The notes: generated by a model not told the origin, from the letters alone. 64,000 bases of DNA from CALCLY01 sp900552775 (GCA_937966555.1 CALCLY010000022.1:297941-361940), one strand, 5' to 3'; numbered from the stretch's first letter, positions 52,356 through 61,562 are shown. Program-made: numbers and translations.

Positions 52356-52605
52356 TGTCCGTGTCCTCCTTGTTTTCAAGCTCTGCCTTATATTTTTCGG
52401 GCAGTTCAAATTCGCCCGTTGCGTAGGCTTTGAGTAGTGCCGTCAAGGTCTTGTTGTCGATATTAACCGTCTTAACCAGCTTTACAATCTGCAAGTTTTC
52501 AGCCTCGACGCGCTTTGTTTCAAGCTCTCTGATTTTCTTTTGCAACTCTGCAATTTTAGCTTTTGCCGCCGCAATGTCCTTATCAATTTTTGTTACTGTT
52601 GCCAT
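52336..52605 (-). CDS. DUF4315 coiled-coil protein
   Basis: 89 residues: a long N-terminal coiled coil (KIDKDIAAAKAKIAELQKKI, RELETKRVEAENL) followed by a conserved small domain. Always found between the DUF4366 and NlpC/P60 genes in related elements. GGAGG precedes ATG 52605. Role unknown; probably structural. Confidence 0.85.
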   Translation of the reverse strand: MATVTKIDKDIAAAKAKIAELQKKIRELETKRVEAENLQIVKLVKTVNIDNKTLTALLKAYATGEFELPEKYKAELENKEDTDNENEQN

Positions 52606-52635
52606 TGTATAAAATACCTCCGTTAAATTTATTTT

Positions 52636-54987
52636 TTAGTTTAGTCGCCCATAGGCGTAAAAGTGCTGCGTCCAATAATTTGAATTGACGCTTGCATAAG
52701 AAATGGGATTGCCGCAATGAATCATCATACCGTTACCAACATAAATACCGACGTGCGATACCGGGCAGCCGCTGTTATATGTCCCTGTGAAGAAAATAAT
52801 ATCACCGGGCTTTGCGTCCGACGGTCTGACGGGAGTACATTGGTCGAAAATACCCTGCGCCGTTGTTCTGCCGAGAGGATATATGCCGGAGTTCTTGAAT
52901 ACCCAGCACACAAATCCCGAACAGTCAAATGAGGTCTGCGGACTGCTGCCGCCCCAAACATACGGATAGCCCAAATACTTCTCGGCTTCGGTTATCAGCT
53001 TTCGGAATGTTTCGTCCGTAAGAGCCTCGCCCGAAATTGTGTAATCGTTATACGGGCTTTGCGTTATGTTTGAATAAATATCGTCCGCAAACAGATAATC
53101 ACGGTTGCCCTTGCTGACAAGGTAAATATCGTAAAGCTCCCTTTGGTCTGCCGTGAGCGTGGTCGTCATACCCTCGTTCACAAGCGTAACATTGAGAATT
53201 TTATAGGTGTATTCGTTCCCGTCCTCGTCTGTCTGCTGCCGGCTTGTTTCGGTAATCTGCAAATGGTATTGTGCATTGAACAGAGTATCAAGAGCAGATT
53301 TAATGTCATTGAATTTGAAATCCTGATATACAGCCGTAAGATATGAAATCAGCTCATACGGGTTATGACCGATACCCGCCAAGTTATAATTATATTCATC
53401 ATATCCCGAATACTCATTTTCGATATTATCAATTTTGCTCTGCAAATTCTGCTCCAAACCGTTGTAGTAGTTTTCTGCCGCATAAATATCCTCGTCCTCC
53501 GCAAAGTATGACGATACCATTATTGAATTAAAGCCCGTCGTACCGATAACGGAACAAGAGGAAAGAGCCGTACCCAGCCAAGCAATCAAAAGCACGATTG
53601 CAAGAATAGCACCGAAAACGGCTTTGTGCCGCCATATAAAAGCCGCAAGCCTTGACGCTGCACGCTCGGCGTTCTGTGCCGCCTTTTTTGCCTGCTTTGC
53701 AGTCTGTTCGGCTTGCTTTGCCTTTTGGTATTTTTTCTTTATCTGCTGTTTTTGACGGAATTTCTTTAACGCCGATTTTTTCAGCGACGGATTTTCCGCA
53801 AGCGTTTTTTCATACGCCGCCTTAATTTCCGCTTTTTCCGCCTTGACCTTTAAGCGTGCAGCTTTTTTGTACGGCGCCGCTTTTCTCTGACCGTCAATGT
53901 ATTTTGCCGTTCTGACGCTGTACCGTGCAAGGCTTTCCGCCTTTTGCTCCGTTTGGTGTACCGCTTCGACGCCTGTGTTTTCGTTTTCAACTTCCGCAAC
54001 CTTTGAATGAAGTTTGTTAAGCGCCGTATGCTGCAAGGCTTCACGGCTTGTCTTGACAGGGGATCGGTGGTACAAATCCGATTGAGGCTTGACCTCTTTT
54101 TCAAACTGCAAACGGTTTTTCGGTTTTTGCTTTTGCTCGTCATACAGCCGCTTGCGTTTGATTTTCCTTTTATGCGGTAAATTTTGTTCAGCTTTTTCAG
54201 CTTTGGATTTTGCCTTTTCCGCCTTTTTCTCAAATTTCCGAGCACGTCTGTTTACTCTGTCAAAAGGAATATCGCCGCTGTCGGATTTAGCTGTATCAGT
54301 CTTTTCAACATTTGTTTCAGCGTCTGATTCTGTGTTATCGGTTTTATCCGATTTATCAAAAGACAGCTTTTGCCGTTTTTTAGTGTTAGACTTTTTATCC
54401 GTTTCGGATTTTGCGTCCCTCACGCTGTCAAACGGAATATTACTGTCCCTTTCGGCTTTGCTTTCCGAAAAATCCATATCCGTATTTTTTGAAAATTCCG
54501 TTTTGTTTTCCTGTGCCTTTTCGGAAATATCGTAGTCGTCTGATTTTTGCGCTTGCTCTGCAAAATTGTAATCAACGCTTTTCGTCTGCTTTTGCACACG
54601 GTACATTTTACTGCGGTATTTCTTTTTCCTTGCGGCAGAGGAATAGGACGGCTCGGCTTTCGGAATGTCCTGCGGTGTATTTTCCGTTTCGGTCGGCTCA
54701 ATATCCCTGTCGGTAAATTGAGCTGTGCTGTCTGCCGGAACGGGAGCATTATTATCCGCCGTTTTAGAAACAGAAATATCAATCTTTGTTTCAACAGAAA
54801 CATTTTCGGAATTAGCAGCCGTGTTTTCCGCTTGCCTTGCCCGATACATACGGTTTTTCTTTGACTGTGTAAGGAGCGGTTTTTGCTTTTCACCCTCTGT
54901 ATGCCGTCCGAGCTGAATGTCGGGGCGTTTATCCTTTACATAGCTTTCGTCACGGTTTTTCGACTTAAATTCTTTATCATTCCGCAT
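52636..54987 (-). CDS. CD1108-family cell-wall hydrolase with NlpC/P60 domain
   Basis: 783 residues. A very long charged cytoplasmic region (1-470, Lys/Glu/Ala-rich, coiled) is followed by one membrane helix (AVFGAILAIVLLIAWLGTAL). The extracellular domain resembles the CD1108 N-part (LQITETSRQQTDEDGNEYTY). The C-terminal NlpC/P60 peptidase has Cys in TSFDCSGFVCWVFKNSG and His in CPVSHVGIYVGNGMMIHCG. Opens peptidoglycan for the channel (VirB1 role). Confidence 0.9.
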   Translation of the reverse strand: MRNDKEFKSKNRDESYVKDKRPDIQLGRHTEGEKQKPLLTQSKKNRMYRARQAENTAANSENVSVETKIDISVSKTADNNAPVPADSTAQFTDRDIEPTETENTPQDIPKAEPSYSSAARKKKYRSKMYRVQKQTKSVDYNFAEQAQKSDDYDISEKAQENKTEFSKNTDMDFSESKAERDSNIPFDSVRDAKSETDKKSNTKKRQKLSFDKSDKTDNTESDAETNVEKTDTAKSDSGDIPFDRVNRRARKFEKKAEKAKSKAEKAEQNLPHKRKIKRKRLYDEQKQKPKNRLQFEKEVKPQSDLYHRSPVKTSREALQHTALNKLHSKVAEVENENTGVEAVHQTEQKAESLARYSVRTAKYIDGQRKAAPYKKAARLKVKAEKAEIKAAYEKTLAENPSLKKSALKKFRQKQQIKKKYQKAKQAEQTAKQAKKAAQNAERAASRLAAFIWRHKAVFGAILAIVLLIAWLGTALSSCSVIGTTGFNSIMVSSYFAEDEDIYAAENYYNGLEQNLQSKIDNIENEYSGYDEYNYNLAGIGHNPYELISYLTAVYQDFKFNDIKSALDTLFNAQYHLQITETSRQQTDEDGNEYTYKILNVTLVNEGMTTTLTADQRELYDIYLVSKGNRDYLFADDIYSNITQSPYNDYTISGEALTDETFRKLITEAEKYLGYPYVWGGSSPQTSFDCSGFVCWVFKNSGIYPLGRTTAQGIFDQCTPVRPSDAKPGDIIFFTGTYNSGCPVSHVGIYVGNGMMIHCGNPISYASVNSNYWTQHFYAYGRLN

Positions 54988-54999
54988 ATAGACACCGCC

Positions 55000-55773
55000 T
55001 TATCCGATTTCATTTTCGGGGCGTGTTTTCTGCGGCTCCTGCGGATTTTTCTTTTGGTCTGCTTTCAGCTCATTAAGCTGTTTTCGGATTGACGGCTTTT
55101 TCTCTGCCGGTTTTTCCGCTTTTTCCGCCGCTGCTTTCTGCATTTCCTCCGTAACATAGCCCGGCAATAAATGACCGTGTACCATAAAGGATTTTTCCAA
55201 GTCTTTCGGTATAGGCGGCGATATTTCCGTGAACAAGTGCGAATACGCCTTAATTCTGCCTTGTATGTATTTCTCGGCTTCCACGCGTGTAGCACACACC
55301 CGTTCCTGACCTGCAACCTTGTATGCATTTGTATAATCGGGTCTGTTTGTGTAAATATTCCACCTGACGTCATATTTTACGGTATCGTTCCGCCAGCTTG
55401 AACGCTCATATATATTGTAGGTCATTTTATATACCTTGTTGCTTATGGTAAACCTGTCGGCGCCGTCCTTTTCCCATTTGTTTGAGGTATGCGAAACCTC
55501 CGGCACATTTTTATAATCAAGCGCCTTTTCATATTTTCTCGTATTTGCCGCAAGCGCTTCCCAATCCTTTAAGGCGTCAATAGCTTTTTCGTATGCCGCC
55601 TGTTCCTGCGCGGTACTTTTTTCTTTCAATGCGGAAATATCGCCAACCGTTAATTTTAACAGGTCTGACAAATCGGACTCACTGCCGCTATACACGGTAT
55701 GCTCGATTTTAGCCTTATAACCCGGTGTAAGCGTATCATTGTCATACACCGTATAATCGTTTCCTTTTCTCAT
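55000..55773 (-). CDS. Element protein, paralogue 2 of a tandem pair
   Basis: 257 residues. Aligns with the next gene's product throughout: KWEKDGADRFTISNKVYKMT against NQWTVDDYDYKVRSNMVYLM, AEKYIQGRIKAYSHLFTEIS against AQKYIDGKIKAYDYLFTEIP. Tail KKPSIRKQLNELKADQKK. No known function; the pair seems to derive from local duplication. AAAGGAGGTCAGCAT before the ATG, which overlaps the upstream stop. Confidence 0.7.
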   Translation of the reverse strand: MRKGNDYTVYDNDTLTPGYKAKIEHTVYSGSESDLSDLLKLTVGDISALKEKSTAQEQAAYEKAIDALKDWEALAANTRKYEKALDYKNVPEVSHTSNKWEKDGADRFTISNKVYKMTYNIYERSSWRNDTVKYDVRWNIYTNRPDYTNAYKVAGQERVCATRVEAEKYIQGRIKAYSHLFTEISPPIPKDLEKSFMVHGHLLPGYVTEEMQKAAAEKAEKPAEKKPSIRKQLNELKADQKKNPQEPQKTRPENEIG

Positions 55774-56531
55774 ATGCTGACCTCCTTTGTGCGAGTTTTT
55801 AACTGTTTCTGTTCCGTCGGCTTATCTGCTTTCAGCTCATTAAGCTGCTTTCTGATTGATGCCTTTTTCTCTTTTTCTTTCTGCATAGAAACCGTTGTAT
55901 ATCCCGGCAGCAATACGCCGTTCACACAAAAATGAGATTTATCAATGTCGGGAATAACGGGGGGTATTTCCGTAAACAAGTAATCATAGGCTTTAATTTT
56001 GCCGTCGATATACTTCTGTGCCGATTCCTCACTTGAAAATGTTTTTTCTCGGCGTTCAAGTATAACAGCGCTTTGCCATTGTACGCTTTGAGTTTTAACA
56101 CTTAATTCAATGTCCCATTTTATTGTTCCGTTCCGGCTCTGCCGCTTGTCAATTCTGTATTTCATAAGATAAACCATATTGCTGCGCACTTTGTAATCGT
56201 AATCATCAACAGTCCATTGATTGCTTGTATGTTCGACAGGCGGCGCAGTCAGATATTCAAGCGCCCGTTTATGTCTTTTGGTAACAAGCGCCGACTTTTC
56301 CCATTCCGCAACTGCCTGTAACACCTTTTCGTATGCCGCGTTTTCGTTGCCGATACTTTCATCACGCAAATTCTCAACCTCTTTTGCGGATTTTGTTATT
56401 AAGTCCGAAATATCGCAATCACCTTTATAATAAACGCTGCGGTCAATTTTAAGACCTGCACCGTGAAATAGCCTATCGTCCGAATATCTTTCATATTCGC
56501 CGTAATCTGTTGTGCAATCGGTTGTTGTCAT
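55770..56531 (-). CDS. Element protein, paralogue 1 of a tandem pair
   Basis: 253 residues, paralogous to the 55000-55773 product (see there). Tail KKASIRKQLNELKADKPTEQ is the most strongly shared piece: ASIRKQLNELKAD differs from the partner tail only in the first residue, although other parts have diverged. This suggests the tail is under selection. ATGA overlap with the preceding small gene. Confidence 0.7.
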   Translation of the reverse strand: MTTTDCTTDYGEYERYSDDRLFHGAGLKIDRSVYYKGDCDISDLITKSAKEVENLRDESIGNENAAYEKVLQAVAEWEKSALVTKRHKRALEYLTAPPVEHTSNQWTVDDYDYKVRSNMVYLMKYRIDKRQSRNGTIKWDIELSVKTQSVQWQSAVILERREKTFSSEESAQKYIDGKIKAYDYLFTEIPPVIPDIDKSHFCVNGVLLPGYTTVSMQKEKEKKASIRKQLNELKADKPTEQKQLKTRTKEVSI

Positions 56532-56713
56532 ACCATATCCGCCTCCTTAATTTCTTTCAAATCTATACGGCAGTCGATTTCATAGCCGTACCTTGCGGCG
56601 AGCTCTTTTATTTCCGCAATCAGCTTTTTGCGTTCCTCACGCCGAACATTCTTTATCGCTTCAAATGCGGTTTTATCCAAGCAGCCGCTTGAATTTAATT
56701 TTTCATTATCCAA
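56528..56713 (-). CDS. Small helical element protein
   Basis: 61 residues from TTG 56713 (AGGAGG only 3 nt upstream; no better start). Reads LDNEKLNSSGCLDKTAFEAI, KNVRREERKKLIAEIKELAA, RYGYEIDCRIDLKEI. Similar short proteins stand at this place in related elements. Helical and basic; no function known. Confidence 0.6.
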   Translation of the reverse strand: MDNEKLNSSGCLDKTAFEAIKNVRREERKKLIAEIKELAARYGYEIDCRIDLKEIKEADMV

Positions 56714-56773
56714 TCGCCTCCTAAAAATGAACACAAAAAAAGAACATTGAATTTTCGTCAATGTTCTCAAATA

Positions 56774-57646
56774 TCATTTCAAATTTATGTCATCAATATA
56801 ATCTTGGTATATGTTATAATTTTTTATATCCTCACCTATATCAATTATTTTTTGCCGTATTTTTTCTTTCTGTTCTTTTGATAATTTTTCATATTGATTT
56901 TGGGCTGACTCTAACCAATAATTCATCTCATTACCAACCACACTGGAAATGCACTGACCGTTTGCACATAATGTATCTGAGCGATTGTAAATCTGTGTGC
57001 CTTGCCAGTTTTCTTCACTGTTTTTTGCATAAAATGTAACAACAATTATTCCCATTAAGTTAGAAATAGTAAATATAGTACCGTTAGTATATGTAACAGT
57101 ATAAGAAGTTACAGAACGATGAATTGTAGCGTGAGGATTATACGAAAACATTTCATTATTAGAAATAAGATTTTCTATTCGTTCAAAGAAAAATATATGA
57201 TGTTCTATATTACCTATATTTTCGCTTTTGTCTAAAAGATAGCTTTTCATTAAGTTTTCGGATTTTATAAGCGTATCTAATTCGCTTACTGAGCATACAT
57301 TATGTTCTACAAAATCTAATATGTCTAAATATAAACTACGCCAAGATAATGATGTCAAAAAGTAAAATAGCTTGTTATCATAATGAAATATATCCGTATT
57401 ATTTTTTTGCCAAGGATAAAATACATTATTTGCAAACCATTTTTCTGCTGCGCTAAACTTTTCTTCGCAATCGTGACAAAGCATATAATGCTTCTCCAAA
57501 TCTTGCACAATTCTGCCATTTTCCGCCGAACGAATATTTCCTATTGAGGTTCCTTTTAGATGTCTGCCGATAAATTTAGGAACTATATGACTCAATTTCA
57601 ACTCTGTTATTTCATCGCATAAAGCACATTTTTTGAGTTTGTACAT
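56774..57646 (-). CDS. HNH-like zinc-finger protein, probable cargo
   Basis: 290 residues from ATG 57646 (GAGGTG 7 nt upstream). The N-terminus has CALCDEITELKLSHIVPKFI and later HYMLCHDCEEKFSAAEKWF. Four cysteines in two CxxC pairs with the SHIVP histidine form an HNH/treble-clef-like site. The rest is unrecognised. Visibly more AT-rich than the flanking transfer genes and set between genes that are normally adjacent, next to a cytosine methyltransferase. Could be a nuclease with a defence or restriction role; not proven. Confidence 0.65.
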   Translation of the reverse strand: MYKLKKCALCDEITELKLSHIVPKFIGRHLKGTSIGNIRSAENGRIVQDLEKHYMLCHDCEEKFSAAEKWFANNVFYPWQKNNTDIFHYDNKLFYFLTSLSWRSLYLDILDFVEHNVCSVSELDTLIKSENLMKSYLLDKSENIGNIEHHIFFFERIENLISNNEMFSYNPHATIHRSVTSYTVTYTNGTIFTISNLMGIIVVTFYAKNSEENWQGTQIYNRSDTLCANGQCISSVVGNEMNYWLESAQNQYEKLSKEQKEKIRQKIIDIGEDIKNYNIYQDYIDDINLK

Positions 57647-57702
57647 AGTATTCACCTCATTAATATTATATCACACTTCTGTTAAAATTTCAATTCGCAT
57701 AC

Positions 57703-58806
57703 TCAACAAAATTTTCCAAACACACAATTATCCACGCAAGCTCCCGTTTCAATATCCGCAATACATTTGAGTATAGGGAAAACCTGCGGAGGGCAGACGG
57801 CGTTTCCGAGTGTTTTTAATCTGTCGGCTCTGCCTGCTGTGTCCTCTGTTATACGAGGAACGCCGTCAGGCTCTTGTTGCCATAATTTATGTCCGTCCAG
57901 CAGGCAGCGCCTGCAAGCAATATTATCAAAGTTTTCCGTAAGCCATTTTTCAGAAGCGCAACGGTAAATATCGTCTACACCGCAGTCCAGCCAAGGGGAA
58001 AACCCATTAACCATTCCACCCAATCGGGATTGAGCGCCGCCGTTTCCGAGTGCGGATTTTCCAGTCGTATTATTTGTGCCGCCAAGTTTGCCTTGTCCTT
58101 GCTTTTGAGCATTACTTCCGGCTTGAATGTTGACCTCATTCCGTCCGACGCTATCGGCGTTAAGTAAAACACCGCCGCCGACAGAGGAAGGCTCCATTTT
58201 GTGCCGTTCTTGTTCACTTTGCGGAATATCCCATTGTCTGACAGGTACACATTCATACTCATTGCTTCCTTTACAGTTCTGTCGTCGGAGGCAAGGGGTG
58301 TGGGAAACATCAGCGCCCACGATAAAAGTTCTTGTGCGCTCGTGCCACGCGCCGACGCCGCAAGCCGGATATACGAATGTTTGAACAGCGTAGCCCGCAC
58401 GCTCCAAGTCAAATATCGTTTTGTCGAGCCCCATATTGATAAACCCGGCAACATTCTCCCCAAGCACCCAATGGGGCTTGATTTCGGAAATAACTCTGAC
58501 CATTTCAGGCCAGAGATACCGAGTGTCTGCAAATCCCTTTTGCCGTCCTGCCGATGAGAACGGCTGGCACGGGAAGCCGCCGGATATGAGCGTAACTGTT
58601 TTTCGTCCTGTTTTTTCAAAAAATCCCTCCTTTGTCAAAGTAGTAATATCACGAAAACGGGGAACGGCAGGCCACCGCTTTTCAAGCACGCTTGTCGGAT
58701 AGTCCGCCCATTCGCACTGGCACACCGTTTCAAAGCCTGCCGCTTCCGCCGCCAAATCAATTCCGCCTATGCCTGAAAACAGGCTTAAATGCGTTAAATT
58801 ATTCAC
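57703..58806 (-). CDS. DNA (cytosine-5) methyltransferase
   Basis: 367 residues from GTG 58806 (GAGGTGG 6 nt upstream). Motif I LSLFSGIGGIDLAAEAAGFE, motif IV with catalytic Cys GGFPCQPFSSAG, motif VI GENVAGF, motif VIII WHERTRTFIVG and motif X TLGNAVCPPQVFPIL are all intact. It modifies DNA at an unknown site and may guard the element against restriction. The stretch between motifs VIII and X also encodes protein-like sequence in a second frame (see the nested entry). Overlaps the virB4 stop by 8 nt. Confidence 0.92.
   Translation of the reverse strand: MNNLTHLSLFSGIGGIDLAAEAAGFETVCQCEWADYPTSVLEKRWPAVPRFRDITTLTKEGFFEKTGRKTVTLISGGFPCQPFSSAGRQKGFADTRYLWPEMVRVISEIKPHWVLGENVAGFINMGLDKTIFDLERAGYAVQTFVYPACGVGAWHERTRTFIVGADVSHTPCLRRQNCKGSNEYECVPVRQWDIPQSEQERHKMEPSSVGGGVLLNADSVGRNEVNIQAGSNAQKQGQGKLGGTNNTTGKSALGNGGAQSRLGGMVNGFSPWLDCGVDDIYRCASEKWLTENFDNIACRRCLLDGHKLWQQEPDGVPRITEDTAGRADRLKTLGNAVCPPQVFPILKCIADIETGACVDNCVFGKFC
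57975..58619 (-). CDS. Nested ORF inside the methyltransferase gene (dual coding)
   Basis: Same strand, different frame, 214 codons open. The last 110 residues look like a real protein: MFPTPLASDDRTVKEA, VNKNGTKWSLPLSAAV, TPIASDGMRSTFKPEV, and the end LNPDWVEWLMGFPLGWTAV. FPTP-x-ASD and NPxWVEWLMGFPxGWT are motifs of proteins associated with DNA methyltransferases in phages and elements. Its own start and expression are uncertain; an internal ATG (MFPTP, near 58312) or frameshifting could serve. The first 100 codons are probably only the shadow of the methylase core. Confidence 0.4.
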   Translation of the reverse strand: MKKQDEKQLRSYPAASRASRSHRQDGKRDLQTLGISGLKWSELFPKSSPIGCLGRMLPGLSIWGSTKRYLTWSVRATLFKHSYIRLAASARGTSAQELLSWALMFPTPLASDDRTVKEAMSMNVYLSDNGIFRKVNKNGTKWSLPLSAAVFYLTPIASDGMRSTFKPEVMLKSKDKANLAAQIIRLENPHSETAALNPDWVEWLMGFPLGWTAV

Positions 58807-61210
58807 TGCCTGCCACCTCTTGCGGAATGGTTGTCATTAACGAATACAATTTTGTATCTTTCGGGAAACGGTCTATAAACGGAATTATGGTGTTGCCGTA
58901 GAATAAAAGCCCCTCGCCGGCTCCCGACTGCGTTACATAAGAGAGCTGCTGCGGTGAGATACCGAGCTTTTTCGCAAGGATTTCTCTGTCGCCCTGCGCC
59001 TGATTCAGCATATAAATGTAGTCGCTGTTTTCAAATATGTTTTCGATTTCTGCACTTGACAATAAATCCTTGACATTCTGCGTTATGCCTGTCGGAATAC
59101 CGCCCCATTTTCTGAAACGCTTCCAAATCTCAACCGAGTATGCCGCCGTCTGCTCGTCTTTGAGCAGTAAATGAAATTCGTCGCAATAATAGCGTGTGGA
59201 CTTATGCTCGTTTCGGTTTATCGTAACTCTGTTCCATATCTGGTCCTGCACGACAAGCATACCTAATTTCTTTAATTGCTTGCCGAGTTCCTTAATATCA
59301 AAGCATACGATACGGTTTGAAATATCCACATTCGTATGATGATTGAAAACATTAAGACTGCCCTTGACATACAGTTCCAAAGCGGAGGCTATACGCCCGG
59401 CTTCCTGTTCCGGCTGTTTCTTGATTTCCTCGTACAAATCTTCAAGGATAGGCATATTCGCAGGTGTAGGATTTTCAAAATATTTCTGATAAATCCGTGT
59501 TACGCTCCTGTCAATAACCGTCTTTTCGATAGGCTCCAAGCCGTCACGCCCGCCAATTATGAGCTCACAGAACGAAAGCACAAAATCGGATTTTAACGCA
59601 AGCGGATTTTCCTCGTCCGAATAATTGATATTTATGTCAAGCGGATTTAGATAGTCCTTTGATGTGGGCGACAGTTTTACAACCTGCCCTTTAAGTGCGT
59701 GTATCAGCGGATTGTATTCCGCTTCGGGATCACACACATAAATATCGTCATTCGTAACCAAAAACGCATTTGTCATTTCACGCTTTGCGGAAAAACTTTT
59801 ACCGCTGCCCGGTGTTCCAAGTATAAGCCCGTTAGGATTTTTCAGCATTTTTCGGTCAACCATTATCATATTGTTTGAAAGTGCGTTAAGACCGCAATAT
59901 AACGCTTCTGGGCTGTCCGAAAAAAGCTCCTGCGTGGTAAAAGGCACAAAAATAGCGGTGCTTGAAGTTGTCAAAGCCCGCTGTATTCCGATATTGTTTA
60001 TGCCAATAGGCACGCTTGCCATTAGTCCGTCCTCCTGCTGATAGTCCAATCTTCTTAAAGGGCAGTTTCGCTGCTGTGCGATAGACTGCACCTCAAATAT
60101 GGCGCTGTTTAATGCCTTTTTTGTTTTCGCCGTATTCATAATGAGTACGGTAACAAAAAACATTCTTTCGTTGCGCCCCTGCAAATCTTCCAGCAGCTTT
60201 TTAGCGTCAATGCCGAATGTGTTTATATCCGACGGAATTATATCCATATCGTAACCGGCTCTGACGGCTTTTTTCTGCTCCTCGATTTTCATTTTATCAA
60301 GGTCGGTGATTTTGCGTTTTATCATTTTTATGGCTTCCGTCTGGTCGATACTCTTAATATGAATATTGACCGACAATGCCGATTTAATTTCAAGAAAGTT
60401 TTTCAGCATTTCGTCCGTAAGCTCCGGTGCGAGTATATGCAAAAATGAAACAGCGCCTATTGTGCCGCCCATTCTGAAACACCGTCCGTCCGCAAAATTG
60501 AACGAGGTCGGGGCAATAAAGTCCTTTGTGGTAAGCCCCGTTTTATATATCAAATTCCAAGAGAAATTTAATTTATTTTCGCCGCCGTTAAAGCACGAGT
60601 TCAGAAGCTCCAAGCGTTCCATACCGTTTAATGAAAACGCCCTCACGCCCAAAATCTTAAAGTTATTGATTATATCTGTTTCGATACGCTCCAAACGCTG
60701 CTTTGCGTTTTGGATATTATCGGCTTCAATTCCGAATGTGATATATTTCTTTCTCACGATTCCGTTGTTGCCGCGTGAGAGCTGATTTTTCAGCATTTCG
60801 GTATATTCTGCTCTTATCCCGTCAAAATCATCATTCTGCGGTTTTATGGCAATGGACTTTTCAAAGTCGGATATATCCATTGTCTGATTAAGAAATGAAA
60901 GCTGCACCGATATGGATTTATCAAAGTAATTGAGAAAATCGCAGTAATTTTCAAAGATTATATTTTTGTCCTCGTTTCTTGCAAGCTGATAATTTATATC
61001 ATAAAACTGTATTGTTTTCGTGAAATAATTGTCCCTGACAATGCAGATTCCGTCGGGGCGCATTTCTTTGTAGCTTATGGTATCTTGCGCCGACATTGCG
61101 ATTTTACCCTGCATTTTTGCCTTTTTCACGGCGTCGGCTATCCGCTTTCGCTGTCTTGACGTCAGCGGCTTTTCTGCCGAAAGCGTGATTTTCTTTTTGT
61201 GTTCCGACAA
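58799..61210 (-). CDS. virB4: VirB4-type conjugation ATPase
   Basis: 803 residues from TTG 61210 (AGGAGG 9 nt upstream; TTG 61219 touches the site). CagE/TrbE N-terminal region, then Walker A GLILGTPGSGKSFSAKREM near 455, Walker B STRYYCDEFHLLL and the arginine-containing FRKWGGIPTGITQNVKDLL. It powers substrate translocation through the type IV channel. The 5' end overlaps the PrgI gene by more than 100 nt. Confidence 0.93.
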   Translation of the reverse strand: MSEHKKKITLSAEKPLTSRQRKRIADAVKKAKMQGKIAMSAQDTISYKEMRPDGICIVRDNYFTKTIQFYDINYQLARNEDKNIIFENYCDFLNYFDKSISVQLSFLNQTMDISDFEKSIAIKPQNDDFDGIRAEYTEMLKNQLSRGNNGIVRKKYITFGIEADNIQNAKQRLERIETDIINNFKILGVRAFSLNGMERLELLNSCFNGGENKLNFSWNLIYKTGLTTKDFIAPTSFNFADGRCFRMGGTIGAVSFLHILAPELTDEMLKNFLEIKSALSVNIHIKSIDQTEAIKMIKRKITDLDKMKIEEQKKAVRAGYDMDIIPSDINTFGIDAKKLLEDLQGRNERMFFVTVLIMNTAKTKKALNSAIFEVQSIAQQRNCPLRRLDYQQEDGLMASVPIGINNIGIQRALTTSSTAIFVPFTTQELFSDSPEALYCGLNALSNNMIMVDRKMLKNPNGLILGTPGSGKSFSAKREMTNAFLVTNDDIYVCDPEAEYNPLIHALKGQVVKLSPTSKDYLNPLDININYSDEENPLALKSDFVLSFCELIIGGRDGLEPIEKTVIDRSVTRIYQKYFENPTPANMPILEDLYEEIKKQPEQEAGRIASALELYVKGSLNVFNHHTNVDISNRIVCFDIKELGKQLKKLGMLVVQDQIWNRVTINRNEHKSTRYYCDEFHLLLKDEQTAAYSVEIWKRFRKWGGIPTGITQNVKDLLSSAEIENIFENSDYIYMLNQAQGDREILAKKLGISPQQLSYVTQSGAGEGLLFYGNTIIPFIDRFPKDTKLYSLMTTIPQEVAGSE

Positions 61211-61562
61211 TTTTATCAACCTCCTGTTCCAATAAAATTTGTTTTTCTATTGCCGAATAAATGTTATTCGTTACATACGGCCGCACCTGCGGTTTTCTGT
61301 ATTTTGTAGTTATATAGTTTTTCAAAATCTTTTCAAGCGGCTGTCCGTTCTTTTCATACATTGCAAAAAAGAAAAACGGCAGTGCTGCCGCAAGCAAAAG
61401 AAAAACGGCTCCCGTTGTGCCGAGTATTCCTCTTGTAAGAAAATATATCGGCACGCCAACCGCAGCCGCGAGCGAAAAACATATAAGCTGCCTTTTTGTA
61501 AGGTTAAAGGCTACCTTTGTTTTGACCGTGTTTAAGTCTTTCGGTACGGGTACATAAGGCAA
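61104..61562 (-). CDS. PrgI-family (VirB3-like) membrane protein
   Basis: 152 residues from TTG 61562 (AAAGGAG upstream). YVPVPKDLNTVKTKVAFNLT and two adjacent membrane helices (ICFSLAAAVGVPIYFLTRGI; AVFLLLAAALPFFFFAMYE), then ILKNYITTKYRKPQVRPYVT. The PrgI/VirB3 partner of VirB4 in Gram-positive systems. Its basic C-terminus overlaps virB4. Confidence 0.9.
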   Translation of the reverse strand: MPYVPVPKDLNTVKTKVAFNLTKRQLICFSLAAAVGVPIYFLTRGILGTTGAVFLLLAAALPFFFFAMYEKNGQPLEKILKNYITTKYRKPQVRPYVTNNIYSAIEKQILLEQEVDKIVGTQKENHAFGRKAADVKTAKADSRRREKGKNAG

